A DNA stretch of 39,262 nucleotides, taken from the NCBI GenBank assembly GCA_958354085.1, contig CATWUX010000002.1:1-39262 (forward strand). Reading direction: 5' to 3'. The translations under genes were made by a program, and so were the position numbers. Positions 24,367-32,944 of the stretch are shown here, piece by piece. Every line of letters begins with the position of its first letter. Position 1 is the first letter of the stretch. The notes under the pieces were generated by a model. The model was given only the letters and a program-made list of their open reading frames with translations. It did not search any database and was not told the DNA's origin. This DNA is from an uncultured Oscillospiraceae bacterium (lineage in GTDB: Bacteria > Bacillota > Clostridia > Oscillospirales > Acutalibacteraceae).

Positions 24367-24378
24367 TTTCTTTAGTAC
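24342..24378. terminator. Repeat-derived hairpin covering the proS stop
   Basis: GTACTAAAGAAAGCTCC and its exact complement with loop GGG. The proS stop codon (24372-24374) and its last Tyr codon lie in one arm. It probably terminates proS transcription on the minus strand. Confidence 0.7.
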
Positions 24379-25808
24379 GCTTTCCCCCATACCACCATCG
24401 TCTTGGCGGGCTTGCCGCAGCAAACGCAGGTGTCGGCCAAATGCTCCTGTTCAAACGGCATACACCGGCTGGAAACACCGGCAAAATCCTTGAGCTTCAT
24501 TTCGCATTCCAGATCGCCGCACCACATCGCCTTGATCAAGCCGGGCTTGTTATCGGCAATCTCCTTGAGCTCCTCCAGCGTGGTCGCAGAATAGGTCATG
24601 CTCTCGCGGCGTGCGAGCGCCTTCGCATACAGCCCGTCATGCACCGCTTTGAGCAGCGCGGGGATCGCGGTTTCCAGTTCATCCAGCGAAACCACGGTCT
24701 TTTCCCGATTGTCGCGGCGCACCAGCACGCACTGATTGTTTTCGATATCCTTCGGGCCGATCTCCAGCCGCAGCGGCACGCCCTTCATCTCATATTCCGC
24801 AAACTTCCAGCCCGCCGAATTGTCGGAATCGTCCATTTTCACACGTGCGACCGCTTTCAAACGGTCACGCAGCGCGGCCGCTTTTTCCAGCACGCCCGGC
24901 TTATGCTGGGCGATCGGCACGATCACGACCTGCACCGGTGCGACGGCAGGCGGCATCACCAGCCCGTTGTCATCGCCGTGCGTCATGATGATCGCGCCGA
25001 TGATACGGGTGGACATTCCCCACGAGGTCTGGTGCGGGTATTGCAGCTTGTTGTCCCGACCGGTAAACTGTATGTCAAACGCACGGGCAAAGCCGTCGCC
25101 GAAATAATGGCTGGTACCGCTCTGCAGCGCCTTGCCGTCGTGCATCATCGCTTCGATGGTGTAGGTGGCCTCTGCGCCGGCAAATTTCTCTTTGTCCGTT
25201 TTGCGGCCCTTGACCACCGGGATCGCCAGCGATTCGGCGCAGAAATCCGCATAGACGTTCAGCATCCGCTCGGTTTCCGCCATGGCCTCCGCCGCCGTTT
25301 CGTGCATTGTATGCCCTTCCTGCCAGTAAAACTCCATCGTGCGCAGGAACGGGCGGGTGGTTTTCTCCCACCGCACCACCGAACACCACTGGTTGTACAG
25401 CTTCGGCAGATCCCGATAAGAATGAATGATATTCGCATAATGATCGCAGAATACCGTTTCGGAGGTCGGACGCACGCACAGCCGCTCGCTGAGCTGTTCC
25501 TCGCCGCCGTGCGTCACCCACGCCACCTCGGGCGCAAAGCCTTCGACGTGATCCTTTTCCTTTTGCAGCAGGCTCTCCGGAATGAACATGGGCAGCATGA
25601 TGTTCTCATGCCCCAGCGCCTTAAAGCGCGCATCCAGATCGTTGCGGATATTTTCCCACAGCGCCGTGCCGTAGGGACGGATGATCATGCAGCCGCGCAC
25701 GCCGGAATAGTCCGCCAGCTCGGCCTTTTTGACCACGTCGGTATACCATTGAGCGAAGTCCACGTCCATAGACGTGATCGCTTCCACCATCTTTTTGTTG
25801 TCAGCCAT
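24372..25808 (-). CDS. proS: Proline--tRNA ligase, archaeal/eukaryotic type
   Basis: Class II aminoacyl-tRNA synthetase charging tRNA-Pro. At 478 aa it is the short type without the bacterial editing insertion. Motifs: GCMIIRPYGTALWENI, the TRP loop RPTSETV, motif 2 FLRTMEFYWQEGHT, motif 3 GMSTRIIGAIIMTHGDDNGL, then the anticodon domain and a C-terminal zinc-type domain (Cys in WCGDLECEMK, SSRCMPF, CVCCGKP) that ends in Tyr, as in archaeal ProS. The last codons and the stop are inside a repeat-derived hairpin. GAAAGGAAC is a distant ribosome site. Confidence 0.95.
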   Translation of the reverse strand: MADNKKMVEAITSMDVDFAQWYTDVVKKAELADYSGVRGCMIIRPYGTALWENIRNDLDARFKALGHENIMLPMFIPESLLQKEKDHVEGFAPEVAWVTHGGEEQLSERLCVRPTSETVFCDHYANIIHSYRDLPKLYNQWCSVVRWEKTTRPFLRTMEFYWQEGHTMHETAAEAMAETERMLNVYADFCAESLAIPVVKGRKTDKEKFAGAEATYTIEAMMHDGKALQSGTSHYFGDGFARAFDIQFTGRDNKLQYPHQTSWGMSTRIIGAIIMTHGDDNGLVMPPAVAPVQVVIVPIAQHKPGVLEKAAALRDRLKAVARVKMDDSDNSAGWKFAEYEMKGVPLRLEIGPKDIENNQCVLVRRDNREKTVVSLDELETAIPALLKAVHDGLYAKALARRESMTYSATTLEELKEIADNKPGLIKAMWCGDLECEMKLKDFAGVSSRCMPFEQEHLADTCVCCGKPAKTMVVWGKAY

Positions 25809-25837
25809 CGTTCAAATGTTCCTTTCTCAGGGAATCG

Positions 25838-26008
25838 TTATTTGGAGCCGCCTTTTTGGTCGTCATCCTTGGGCTTATCCTTTGCAAATTTATTCAGCAG
25901 CACGACGCCCACCAGAATGATCGCCATGACGACAAAAATGCCCAACATTCCCATCAGCATCAGCATCAGCGCGCTGCCGAGGTTTTCGGTTGTCCATTGG
26001 ATTGTCAT
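25838..26008 (-). CDS. OadG-like small membrane subunit
   Basis: 56 aa: a short N-terminal tail, one membrane span (MLMLMGMLGIFVVMAIILVG, roughly residues 15-34) and a charged C-terminus (KDKPKDDDQKGGSK). This resembles the gamma/delta membrane-anchor subunits of Na+-pumping decarboxylases. It starts 13 bp after the beta-subunit stop with a perfect GGAGGAAGCGACA ribosome site, which supports a joint complex. Confidence 0.75.
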   Translation of the reverse strand: MTIQWTTENLGSALMLMLMGMLGIFVVMAIILVGVVLLNKFAKDKPKDDDQKGGSK

Positions 26009-26021
26009 TGTCGCTTCCTCC

Positions 26022-27239
26022 TTATTTCACCAGCATCGGCACAACGGTGAGGATGATGCCGCCCGCCACGACCGAACCGATCTGGCCGGCCACGTTCGCG
26101 CCGACCGCATGCATAAGCAGGTGATTCTGGTTGTCCTCTTTAAGCGCCATTTTCTGAATAACACGCGCCGACATCGGGAACGCGGAAATACCCGCGCCGC
26201 CGACCATCGGGTTGATCTTCTTGCCCTCCGGCAGGAACAGATTCATCAGCTTGGCAAACAGCACGCCGCCGATCGTATCGAACACAAACGCAACCAATCC
26301 CAAGCCCATGATCACGAGCGTCGCCACGTCCACAAACTGCTCCGCTTTCATGCTCGCGGAAATCGTCAGGCCCAGCAGGATCGTGATCAGATTCGCCAGC
26401 GTCGTCTGCGCCGTCTGGGACAGGCTGTCCAGCTTCAGGCACTCGCGCAGCAGGTTGCCGAACATCAGCATACCCACCAGCGACACCGAGGCGGGCGATA
26501 CCAGACCGGCAATGATCATGACAATAATCGGGAAGAAAATACGCGTTTTGCGGGACACCGACTGCGGATTGTACGGCATGCGGATCATGCGTTCCTTTTT
26601 CGTCGTCACCAGCTTGATCGCTGCCGGCTGTATGATCGGCACCAACGCCATATACGAATACGCCGCAACCGCGATCGCGCCCATATACTGCGATTTGAAA
26701 ATCTGCGAAACCAAAATCGCCGTCGGGCCGTCCGCCGCGCCGATCACGCCGATTGCCGCCGCGTCCTTGAAGTCCGGGAACAGAAACGACGCCACCAACA
26801 CGGTCAGGAAAATACCGAACTGCGCCGCGCCGCCAAACAGCAGCATTTTCGGATTGGACAGCAGCGGGCCAAAGTCGATCATCGCGCCGATACCGATAAA
26901 CAGCAACAACGGCATCGCTTCCGCTGCTTCGATACCCACGTTAAACAGCCAGTCCACGATACCGGGCACTTCATAGCCCAGAGCTTCGTTCATCTGATTG
27001 ATCGCGCCGGAAAACGGAATGTTGACCAAAATGGCGCCGAAGCCCATCGGCATGAGCAGTGCCGGTTCAAAATCTTTTGCCAATGCCAGATAAATCAGCA
27101 AGGCGCCGATTGCAAACATGACCAGCATTTTCCATCCGTGTATAACGACCTCTTGCCCATCTACGATTTCGGTGTGTGTTCCGAAAAAGTAAGCGATCCC
27201 CTGATACAGGAACTCAAACTGTTTTAAAAAGTCCCCCAA
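26022..27239 (-). CDS. Na+-translocating decarboxylase beta subunit
   Basis: 405-aa membrane protein of the OadB/GcdB/MmdB family, which couples decarboxylation of carboxybiotin to Na+ export. Hallmarks: PLLLFIGIGAMIDFGPLLSN, the conserved GVIGAADGPTAI with its essential Asp, and a C-terminal NHLLMHAVGANVAGQIGSVV. It starts with TTG at 27239, with AGGAG 8 nt upstream. The substrate (oxaloacetate, glutaconyl-CoA or methylmalonyl-CoA) depends on a carboxyltransferase not encoded here; no biotin carrier is in the window either. Confidence 0.92.
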   Translation of the reverse strand: MGDFLKQFEFLYQGIAYFFGTHTEIVDGQEVVIHGWKMLVMFAIGALLIYLALAKDFEPALLMPMGFGAILVNIPFSGAINQMNEALGYEVPGIVDWLFNVGIEAAEAMPLLLFIGIGAMIDFGPLLSNPKMLLFGGAAQFGIFLTVLVASFLFPDFKDAAAIGVIGAADGPTAILVSQIFKSQYMGAIAVAAYSYMALVPIIQPAAIKLVTTKKERMIRMPYNPQSVSRKTRIFFPIIVMIIAGLVSPASVSLVGMLMFGNLLRECLKLDSLSQTAQTTLANLITILLGLTISASMKAEQFVDVATLVIMGLGLVAFVFDTIGGVLFAKLMNLFLPEGKKINPMVGGAGISAFPMSARVIQKMALKEDNQNHLLMHAVGANVAGQIGSVVAGGIILTVVPMLVK

Positions 27240-27297
27240 CGTACATTCTCCTCTTTGTTTATAGCCTATTTTCCTTTTTGCAAAGGTTCAATACTTT

Positions 27298-27326
27298 ATT
27301 ATAAAGGACAACCCTCTTTTTTTCAA
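27298..27326 (-). promoter_or_regulatory. Promoter of the decarboxylase beta gene
   Basis: On the minus strand TTGAAA, 17-bp spacer, TATAAT. Confidence 0.75.
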
Positions 27327-27395
27327 CCATATTTTCCGTCGAATCTTGAAAAAAACGCCTTATAGCGTATTCTCTCACAAATTTTCCTGCAATAC

Positions 27396-27424
27396 TTGAC
27401 GTTGCGGCTTTTTCCGTGCATACT
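27396..27424 (+). promoter_or_regulatory. Promoter of the 27474 membrane protein gene
   Basis: TTGACG, 17-bp spacer, CATACT. Divergent from the decarboxylase promoter. Confidence 0.55.
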
Positions 27425-27473
27425 GTATAGAAGCGGCTGCTTCAACCCGTATAGAAAGGCTGGATTCACGCAC

Positions 27474-28163
27474 ATGAAAAAAACCGGTTCCCTTTCCCGA
27501 AAAATCTATTACGCCGTTCTCCTGCTGACGGCTGCTTCGGCCATCGCCATCGGCTGTTATAACTGGGCACAGCGCGGACTTGGACGCGGTCTGGTCGGCT
27601 TTGCCGGTCTGGCTTTTCTGCCGCTTCCCTGGCTGGTGCGCAAGGTGTTCCGACTGCGTCCCGCTTATCAAATGGACAGCTTACTGCTGCTGTTCATCTT
27701 TCTCGCGTTCCAGCTCGGCACGGCGCTGGGCTTTTATACGTATCTTGCTTACTACGATCTGTTCGCCCATTTTCTCTGCGGGTTCGTCTTTACGGAGATC
27801 GGGCTATGCGTTTATCTGGCCATGAAGCAGGATAAAACCGACGCGCTGCACAGGGACGCGCTCGTCGGCGCCAGCTTTTCGTTTTTCGCCACCCAATTTG
27901 CTTCCGCCATGTGGGAAATCTGGGAATACCTCGGTTTTCTCCTTTTCGGCCACGATTCTCAGAACGTCGCCGCGACCGGCGTAGGCGACACGATGGAGGA
28001 TATCATGATCTGTATGGCCGGCAGCCTCGTCATGGCGGTGATACTCTACTTTCATATGAAAGGCTGCCGCCGTTTTTGGATTTTACGTCCGGTCGATGAG
28101 TTTTACCGCGTCAATTACGAAACCCCACGCACGAACGAAACGCCGGATGTCTCCACAAAATAA
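27474..28163 (+). CDS. Multi-pass membrane protein, unknown (YjdF/DUF2238-like pattern)
   Basis: 229 aa with five or six membrane spans. Charged motifs inside the membrane part, YYDLFAHFLCGFVFTEIGL, SAMWEIWEYLGF and VGDTMEDIMI, resemble the spacing in YjdF/DUF2238 proteins (H-H-F, E-x-x-E, D-x-x-x-D). The role is unknown. The start is ATG 27474, with GAAAGG about 14 nt upstream. It is monocistronic between its own promoter and a strong terminator. Confidence 0.65.
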   Translation: MKKTGSLSRKIYYAVLLLTAASAIAIGCYNWAQRGLGRGLVGFAGLAFLPLPWLVRKVFRLRPAYQMDSLLLLFIFLAFQLGTALGFYTYLAYYDLFAHFLCGFVFTEIGLCVYLAMKQDKTDALHRDALVGASFSFFATQFASAMWEIWEYLGFLLFGHDSQNVAATGVGDTMEDIMICMAGSLVMAVILYFHMKGCRRFWILRPVDEFYRVNYETPRTNETPDVSTK

Positions 28164-28176
28164 TCTATCGCAACGA

Positions 28177-28223
28177 AAAAACGCCCGCAATGACCGCCGC
28201 ACCACGGTTTTTGCGGGCGTTTT
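28177..28223 (+). terminator. Terminator after the 27474 gene
   Basis: AAAAACGCCCGCAA with TTGCGGGCGTTTT closes an 18-20 nt loop. Confidence 0.75.
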
Positions 28224-28331
28224 GCGCTTCTGCAAGCGGTTCCGGATAAGCTGTCCCAAAATCCGGCAGGACAGGCAATTTTCTGACCAAAACCGCATAT
28301 CTATTACTCCGAAAGAAACGGAGGAACACAT

Positions 28332-29054
28332 ATGCTACTCGAACTGCTGCATTCCCTGTCCAATATATTCTACATGGCGCTGCATGTGGTCAATTCCGGC
28401 TCGTTTCCGCGCCCGCTGACGCCGGAGCAGGAACAGGAATATTTGACCGCTTACCATGACCATGGCGATCTGGAGGCGCGCAACCAACTGATCGAACACA
28501 ATCTGCGGCTGGTCGCACACATCATCAAAAAATATTACAGCTCTGTCCGCGACCAGGACGACCTGATCTCGATCGGCACCATCGGACTGATCAAAGCCGT
28601 CACCACCTTCGACAACACCAAAGGCATCCGCCTCGCCACGTATGCCTCCCGCTGCATTGAAAACGAAATCCTCATGCACTTTCGCGCCAACAAGAAAACC
28701 GCGCAGGATGTGTCCATTATGGAACCGATCGACACCGATAAAGACGGACACCCGCTCACCCTGATGGACGTTATCGCTCAGGATGATACCATCCTTGAAG
28801 ATCTGGATTTGAAAATCAACGCCGAAAAGCTCTATCGCTTTATCCGTGAAAGTCTGGATGACCGCGAAAAAGAGATCATCGAATGGCGATATGGCCTGAT
28901 CGGCGACGCGCTCACGCAGCGCGAAGTCGCCAAAAAGCTGAACATTTCCCGCTCCTATGTCTCCCGCATTGAAAAAAAGGCGCTGGAAAAGCTCAAAAAG
29001 CGCTTTGACGCCGGAGATTTTCGTCCTCGTCCGCCGATCAAACGCAGTCCATAA
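28332..29054 (+). CDS. sigK: RNA polymerase sporulation sigma factor SigK
   Basis: Late mother-cell sigma factor. 240 aa, intact, not interrupted by a skin-type element. A hydrophobic N-terminal pro-sequence (LLELLHSLSNIFYMALHVVN) is probably removed by SpoIVFB. Region 2: EARNQLIEHNLRLVAHIIKK, then DDLISIGTIGLIKAV and LATYASRCIENEILMHFR. Region 4: LDDREKEIIEWRYGL, then TQREVAKKLNISRSYVSRIE. GGAGGAACACAT precedes the ATG. A CATATCTA at 28296-28303 only loosely resembles a SigE -10 box. Confidence 0.96.
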   Translation: MLLELLHSLSNIFYMALHVVNSGSFPRPLTPEQEQEYLTAYHDHGDLEARNQLIEHNLRLVAHIIKKYYSSVRDQDDLISIGTIGLIKAVTTFDNTKGIRLATYASRCIENEILMHFRANKKTAQDVSIMEPIDTDKDGHPLTLMDVIAQDDTILEDLDLKINAEKLYRFIRESLDDREKEIIEWRYGLIGDALTQREVAKKLNISRSYVSRIEKKALEKLKKRFDAGDFRPRPPIKRSP

Positions 29055-29057
29055 ACA

Positions 29058-29083
29058 GGCCCCCCGGCAAAAGCCGGGGGGCC
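29058..29083. terminator. Terminator between sigK and the ABC permease
   Basis: GGCCCCCCGGC, AAAA loop, GCCGGGGGGCC. It lies between convergent genes. Confidence 0.7.
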
Positions 29084-29088
29084 GATTG

Positions 29089-30594
29089 CTATTTGATGTC
29101 GCGGCGGCAGAAGCTATCGCGTGCAATCCACAGGAAACACGCCATATACACCAGCAGTACACACACCGAAAAGCCCAGCGTCATCGTACCGTCTACGACC
29201 ATCAACGCGCCGGTATCGATCCCGCCAAACGATACGGAGGGGAAATATTGTGCCAGACCGACATTGGAGAACAGCAAAAAGCGTACACCCGGAATCGTCA
29301 TCCCCAACACCTGCGACAGCACAACCAAAACCGTCATCACCATCTCGCTGCCATAGATCAGCAGCAGCGAAATCGCGACCGCCACGGCGTTTTTACGCGT
29401 AACGGCAGACAGCATCAACGCCATGGCGCCATAGGTGAGCACCGGCAGCAAAAACACCACGTACTTAAGCAGCACATACAACAGATAGGGCAGCCGGCGC
29501 ACGCCGCCGAACAGCGCTACAACCTGCATGTCGCCGATCCCTTTAAAGCCGGTCAGCAACCCGCTGATCAAGAACGAGAGCACCAGCATGGCGCCCGCGA
29601 TAATCGCCGTCACTTCCAGCATCAGCAGCGCCTTTGACCAGAAAATCTTTGACCGTTTATGCGGCGTAATCAGCAGCAGCTTGACCGTACCGGTGCTGCA
29701 TTCGCCCGCAATCAGACCGCCGGCAATCACCACCAGCACGATTGCGATCAGCTCCAGCGAGGATGTGCTGAAATCCATCAGCCCGCCGAAGGTCGTCATA
29801 TCCAGAGGCGCTGTGTCCGTGCGCAGCCGTTCCAGCGAGACCTCGATTTGAGTCTCGATATTTTTCCGCTGCGTGGAGGTCAGCGCCATACCGTTCTGTT
29901 CACCGCGCAGCAGGCTCAGCTTGTTGTCCTCCACCTGCTGCAATTCGGTCGTGCGCCATTGACTGTCCGCGGAAACGAACGGGCTGTAGTACGCATCCTG
30001 TGAGATCGGCTCGATCTCCAGCTCAAGCTGTAGCCGCAGCACCTCGCGGCGCGCTTCCTTTTCCTTTTCCGTGGACAAGGAGGAATCGCTGTCCACATCC
30101 TCCAGACGCTGCCGGATCAGGGCTTTCCAGTCACCGGAATCCAAAATTGCCTGCCATTTGACCGCTTCCGCCTGGGCATCTGCCACCGTCTGCTCCAGCT
30201 CGGCGTATTCCGGCTCATATTCGGTTTGCGTAAGCATCCATTGGCAAAGCGCCGCCTCGCCCTGCGCACCCCAGAGATAGTCCGCGATGTCCGTGCGCCA
30301 ATCCTCCGGCGGGATCTCGTTATCCAGCAGATATTGCAGCTTTTCCACCTGATACTTGGCCGGGATCGCAATCGTCGGATCCGCTTCCTTCTGGTTATAC
30401 TGCTCATACTGCAATTGGCTCTTATACTGATCCTCCCATGAGTAACCGTCCCAAAACTCGCCTATGCGGCTGCCGATACCGATAAAGACCAGCATCACCG
30501 ACGTCAGGCCGGCGATCACGCTGATAATAATCCAGGTGGATGGCTTTTTATACAGCTTCATCCGTTCGTTTTGAAGCAAGTTATACAACGACAT
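29089..30594 (-). CDS. ABC-2 type transporter permease
   Basis: 501-aa membrane protein. An N-terminal span (about residues 20-42) is followed by a long extracytoplasmic segment of some 230 residues with helical, charged character (e.g. STEKEKEARREVLRLQLELE). Six spans then follow from GGLMDFSTSSLELIAIVLVV on, with GGLIAGECSTGTVKLLL, the ABC-2 permease loop. It would form the membrane part of an exporter with the ATPase encoded just upstream (14-bp overlap). What it exports is unknown; bacitracin/lantibiotic-type exporters have a similar layout. Confidence 0.85.
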   Translation of the reverse strand: MSLYNLLQNERMKLYKKPSTWIIISVIAGLTSVMLVFIGIGSRIGEFWDGYSWEDQYKSQLQYEQYNQKEADPTIAIPAKYQVEKLQYLLDNEIPPEDWRTDIADYLWGAQGEAALCQWMLTQTEYEPEYAELEQTVADAQAEAVKWQAILDSGDWKALIRQRLEDVDSDSSLSTEKEKEARREVLRLQLELEIEPISQDAYYSPFVSADSQWRTTELQQVEDNKLSLLRGEQNGMALTSTQRKNIETQIEVSLERLRTDTAPLDMTTFGGLMDFSTSSLELIAIVLVVIAGGLIAGECSTGTVKLLLITPHKRSKIFWSKALLMLEVTAIIAGAMLVLSFLISGLLTGFKGIGDMQVVALFGGVRRLPYLLYVLLKYVVFLLPVLTYGAMALMLSAVTRKNAVAVAISLLLIYGSEMVMTVLVVLSQVLGMTIPGVRFLLFSNVGLAQYFPSVSFGGIDTGALMVVDGTMTLGFSVCVLLVYMACFLWIARDSFCRRDIK

Positions 30595-31501
30595 TCCCTC
30601 CCCCTGTGATCTGCATAAAGGACTGCTCCAGTGTGTTGCCGACCGCGGACAAGCCGTATAGGTCGATGCCCTGTTCCATCAGCTTGCGGTTCACCACCGG
30701 CACTTCGTCCTCGGAAATGTGCAGCTCGACATACTGATCTTCGACCTTGATGATCCGGTCGCCGAGGTGCTGCTGCAGCAAGGCCACAGCTGTCTCCATC
30801 GGACGCAGCACATAGCGATAGGTATTGGCGTTCCCCTGCCGCGTCAGCTCTTCCATCGTGTTGACCTGCATGAGCTTGCCGTTGTGAATGATCCCGACCG
30901 TATCGCACATCAGCTGCATTTCCTGCAAAATATGGCTGGACACCAGCACCGAAATACCGTGCTCATGTGCCAGCGATCGGATAATCGTGCGGAATTCCTG
31001 AATACCGGCGGGATCCAGTCCGTTGGTCGGTTCATCCAAAATCAGCACTTTGGGGTTGCGCAGCAGAGCCTGTGCCACGCCCAGCCGCTGCTTCATACCC
31101 AAGGAATAGCTTTTGAATTTTTCACGGATGCGCACCTGCATCCCGACCAGCTGCACCACCTCGTCGATGCGGCTTTTATCCACACCGCAGGCGCGTGCCT
31201 GCAGCACCAGATTGTCATAACCGGACAAATACCCGTACATATCCGGATTTTCGACGATACCGCTGATTTTCTTCATCGCGGCTTCAAAGTCGGTTTCCAA
31301 ATTGTGGCCGTCAATCACAATTGTCCCGCTGTCGGGGGAAAGCAGACCGAGGATCATCTTGATCGTGGTGGTTTTACCGGCGCCGTTCGGGCCGAGAAAG
31401 CCGAACACCTCGCCCTCCCCCACGGTCAGGCTGACGTTTTTAACAACCGGGCGGGTGCCGAAGGATTTGCATACCTGATCTAAAATCAAAACCGGATTCA
31501 T
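30581..31501 (-). CDS. ABC transporter ATP-binding protein
   Basis: 306-aa CcmA/BcrA-like ATPase: Walker A GPNGAGKTT, signature YSLGMKQRLGVAQAL, Walker B VLILDEPTNGLDP, then LVSSHILQEMQ with the switch His, and a C-terminal extension of about 90 residues. ATG 31501 overlaps the stop of the previous gene (ATGA). ATG 31513 is only 3-4 nt from the GGGAGGG site, so I prefer 31501. It pairs with the permease at 29089. Confidence 0.92.
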   Translation of the reverse strand: MNPVLILDQVCKSFGTRPVVKNVSLTVGEGEVFGFLGPNGAGKTTTIKMILGLLSPDSGTIVIDGHNLETDFEAAMKKISGIVENPDMYGYLSGYDNLVLQARACGVDKSRIDEVVQLVGMQVRIREKFKSYSLGMKQRLGVAQALLRNPKVLILDEPTNGLDPAGIQEFRTIIRSLAHEHGISVLVSSHILQEMQLMCDTVGIIHNGKLMQVNTMEELTRQGNANTYRYVLRPMETAVALLQQHLGDRIIKVEDQYVELHISEDEVPVVNRKLMEQGIDLYGLSAVGNTLEQSFMQITGGGNVVV

Positions 31502-32097
31502 CGAATCATCCACCCTCCCGTCATGTCATACGATGTCCACGCGTTGCTGATATTGAAGATTTTCCATTCGCCATCGACCTTTTTGCAAAGAAGAGTCAGC
31601 TCCACCCAGCCGCTCAAGGTCTGCTCGTCTTTGCTTTCTCCGTCGATGGGTCTGCCGGTCAGCTGCAGCCTATACCGCACGGAAACGGTCGCTACATCCT
31701 CGTTAATGGTACAGGCATTATTGTCCGTACCGACCCGCTCCACTTCCGTCGCCGCAAACTCGTTGTAGGCGATCTGTTGCCCGAGCCCGGCCAACAACGC
31801 ACCGGACGGCTGGAGGTATTCCGTCTCCTCCCAGAACAGCGGTCTTATCTCGTTTATAATCCGTTGCTGCTCCGCCGCCAAGCCCTCGTCGGTTTTGAGC
31901 GCCTCCAGCTGCTCCGCATTGAATGTCATCTGCTGCTCTACCAGCGTGGCGACATCCGACGCCATCGCCCGCAATTGTTTTTTCTCCGGGAGCAGAATCA
32001 CGATGCCGGCCAGAACGTACACCAGTACGGCCGCCAACAGCGCCATCGAAACCACGAACCCGCGATTACATCGCTTCCAAAATGGCTTTTTATTCAC
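31498..32097 (-). CDS. Membrane-anchored hypothetical protein of the ABC operon
   Basis: 199 aa: a basic N-terminus (MNKKPFWKRCNRG), one membrane span (about residues 14-36), a helical stalk and a C-terminal beta-rich domain (VSVRYRLQLTGRPIDGESKD and VDGEWKIFNISNAW) reminiscent of SnoaL/NTF2-like extracytoplasmic folds. It is the first gene of the exporter operon and overlaps the ATPase by 4 bp. The start is GTG 32097 with AGGAG upstream. The function is unknown; sensing or substrate presentation would fit. Confidence 0.65.
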   Translation of the reverse strand: MNKKPFWKRCNRGFVVSMALLAAVLVYVLAGIVILLPEKKQLRAMASDVATLVEQQMTFNAEQLEALKTDEGLAAEQQRIINEIRPLFWEETEYLQPSGALLAGLGQQIAYNEFAATEVERVGTDNNACTINEDVATVSVRYRLQLTGRPIDGESKDEQTLSGWVELTLLCKKVDGEWKIFNISNAWTSYDMTGGWMIR

Positions 32098-32127
32098 TGC
32101 CGCATCTCCTTTTTTAAGATTTTTCTC

Positions 32128-32133
32128 AGTATA
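32128..32133 (-). promoter_or_regulatory. Extended -10 of the ABC exporter operon
   Basis: On the minus strand TGGTATACT, 31 bp before the GTG start; no good -35. Confidence 0.5.
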
Positions 32134-32313
32134 CCATGCTTTCCGGTGAAAATATAGGGGATTAAGCCAATTTTAAGGATTTCCAAAGAAATAGCAAAGA
32201 TTGTTTTCACTCAAAAAGAACCGCCTTGCAAAACAACGGCGAATATGATACTGTTGAAGGGAAAACGATGCGTTGAATACCAATCCTCTAAGCTGAAAGA
32301 AGACGTAATCTGC

Positions 32314-32404
32314 CAGATTAGACAGAGGAGACTAAGGCACAGATTGGTATTGGAGGGGTCAAAAGAATGGAAAAGAAAGAAAAGTATCCTTGCCCGGTTT
32401 GCGG
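32314..32404 (+). repeat. CPCC leader repeat, unit 1 (5' shortened)
   Basis: Shares GACAGAGGAGACTAAGGCAC, GGAGGGGTCAAAAGA and the first 12 codons of the downstream gene with units 2 and 3. The upstream part seen in the other units is missing here. Confidence 0.85.
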
Positions 32405-32603
32405 AAATGCTACTCTCGATGGAATTGCAACAGATGACACATGCTCTGTGTGTGGTTGGTATGATGAATGGTATCAACGAGAAAACCGTGATATTGCTTT
32501 TGCAAATGGAAAATGGACGCTTAACGATGCAGTATCGGCATGGAAGAGCGGGAAAACAATTAAACGAAGTTTTCCTAATAAAGGAAGTTACAAAAACCAA
32601 TAA
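32367..32603 (+). CDS. CPCC-type cysteine-rich zinc ribbon protein, copy 1
   Basis: 78 aa: MEKKEKYPCPVCGNATLDG followed by DDTCSVCGWYDEW, so two Cys pairs (CPVC, CSVC) form a zinc ribbon. It ends with the family's NGKWTLNDAVSAWKSGKTIK. It belongs to the small Cys_rich_CPCC group. GGAGGGG lies 8 nt before the ATG. Base composition is visibly richer in A/T than the neighbours, which suggests transfer. Function unknown. Confidence 0.8.
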   Translation: MEKKEKYPCPVCGNATLDGIATDDTCSVCGWYDEWYQRENRDIAFANGKWTLNDAVSAWKSGKTIKRSFPNKGSYKNQ

Positions 32604-32616
32604 AACCATATACTGA

Positions 32617-32748
32617 TGATTCAGAACAATGCAGAAATGCACCGTCCCTTTGGAGTCTCAGATTCGACAGAGGAGACTAAGGCACAGATTGGTATGGAGG
32701 GGTCAAAAGAATGGAAAAGAAAGAAAAGTATCCTTGCCCGGTTTGCGG
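32617..32748 (+). repeat. CPCC leader repeat, unit 2
   Basis: From TGATTCAGAAC through GCACCGTCCCTTTGGAGTC to the CPVCG codons of the second gene. Nearly identical to unit 3, 328 bp downstream; a single base is missing in GGTATGGAGG relative to GGTATTGGAGG. Confidence 0.9.
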
Positions 32749-32911
32749 TCGATATGAATTTGAAAAGGAAGACGATTACGATATTTGTAATGTGTGTGGG
32801 TGGGAAAATGAGAAATACCAGATTACCCATCCAGATGAGGAGGGTGGAGCCAACAGGATGAGCTTGAACCAAGCAAAAAAAGCGTGGGCGGAAGGAAAGC
32901 CGATTGAATAA
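32711..32911 (+). CDS. CPCC-type cysteine-rich zinc ribbon protein, copy 2
   Basis: 66 aa: KYPCPVCGRYEFEKEDDYD, ICNVCGWENEKYQITHPDEE, then GANRMSLNQAKKAWAEGKP. The pattern CPxC...CxxCGWE..YQ..HPDE.GAN..SLN.A is the clearest match to the Cys_rich_CPCC family of the three copies. The first 13 residues are identical to copy 1, and the rest has diverged strongly. Confidence 0.82.
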   Translation: MEKKEKYPCPVCGRYEFEKEDDYDICNVCGWENEKYQITHPDEEGGANRMSLNQAKKAWAEGKPIE

Positions 32912-32944
32912 CGGCTGCAATATTGCAATATAAGGATGATCAGG

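Noticed and set aside
24231..24378. CRISPR array at the proS repeats
   Set aside because: Only two direct copies with a 52-bp gap and an inverted part; no series of equal spacers and no cas genes.
24034..24423. Minus-strand frame with the GAFFSTEKALSA sequence across the repeats
   Set aside because: It is the translation of the 42-bp repeats, overlaps proS and the cyclophilin in other frames, and is not a gene by itself.
24441..27227. A very long (928-codon) plus-strand frame across proS and the decarboxylase gene
   Set aside because: It runs antisense over two well-recognised minus-strand genes plus the small OadG-like gene, is rich in Arg/His with no domain, and has no ribosome site.
28332..29054. 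Possible skin element or split sigK
   Set aside because: The gene is continuous from the pro-sequence through region 4, with no recombinase nearby.
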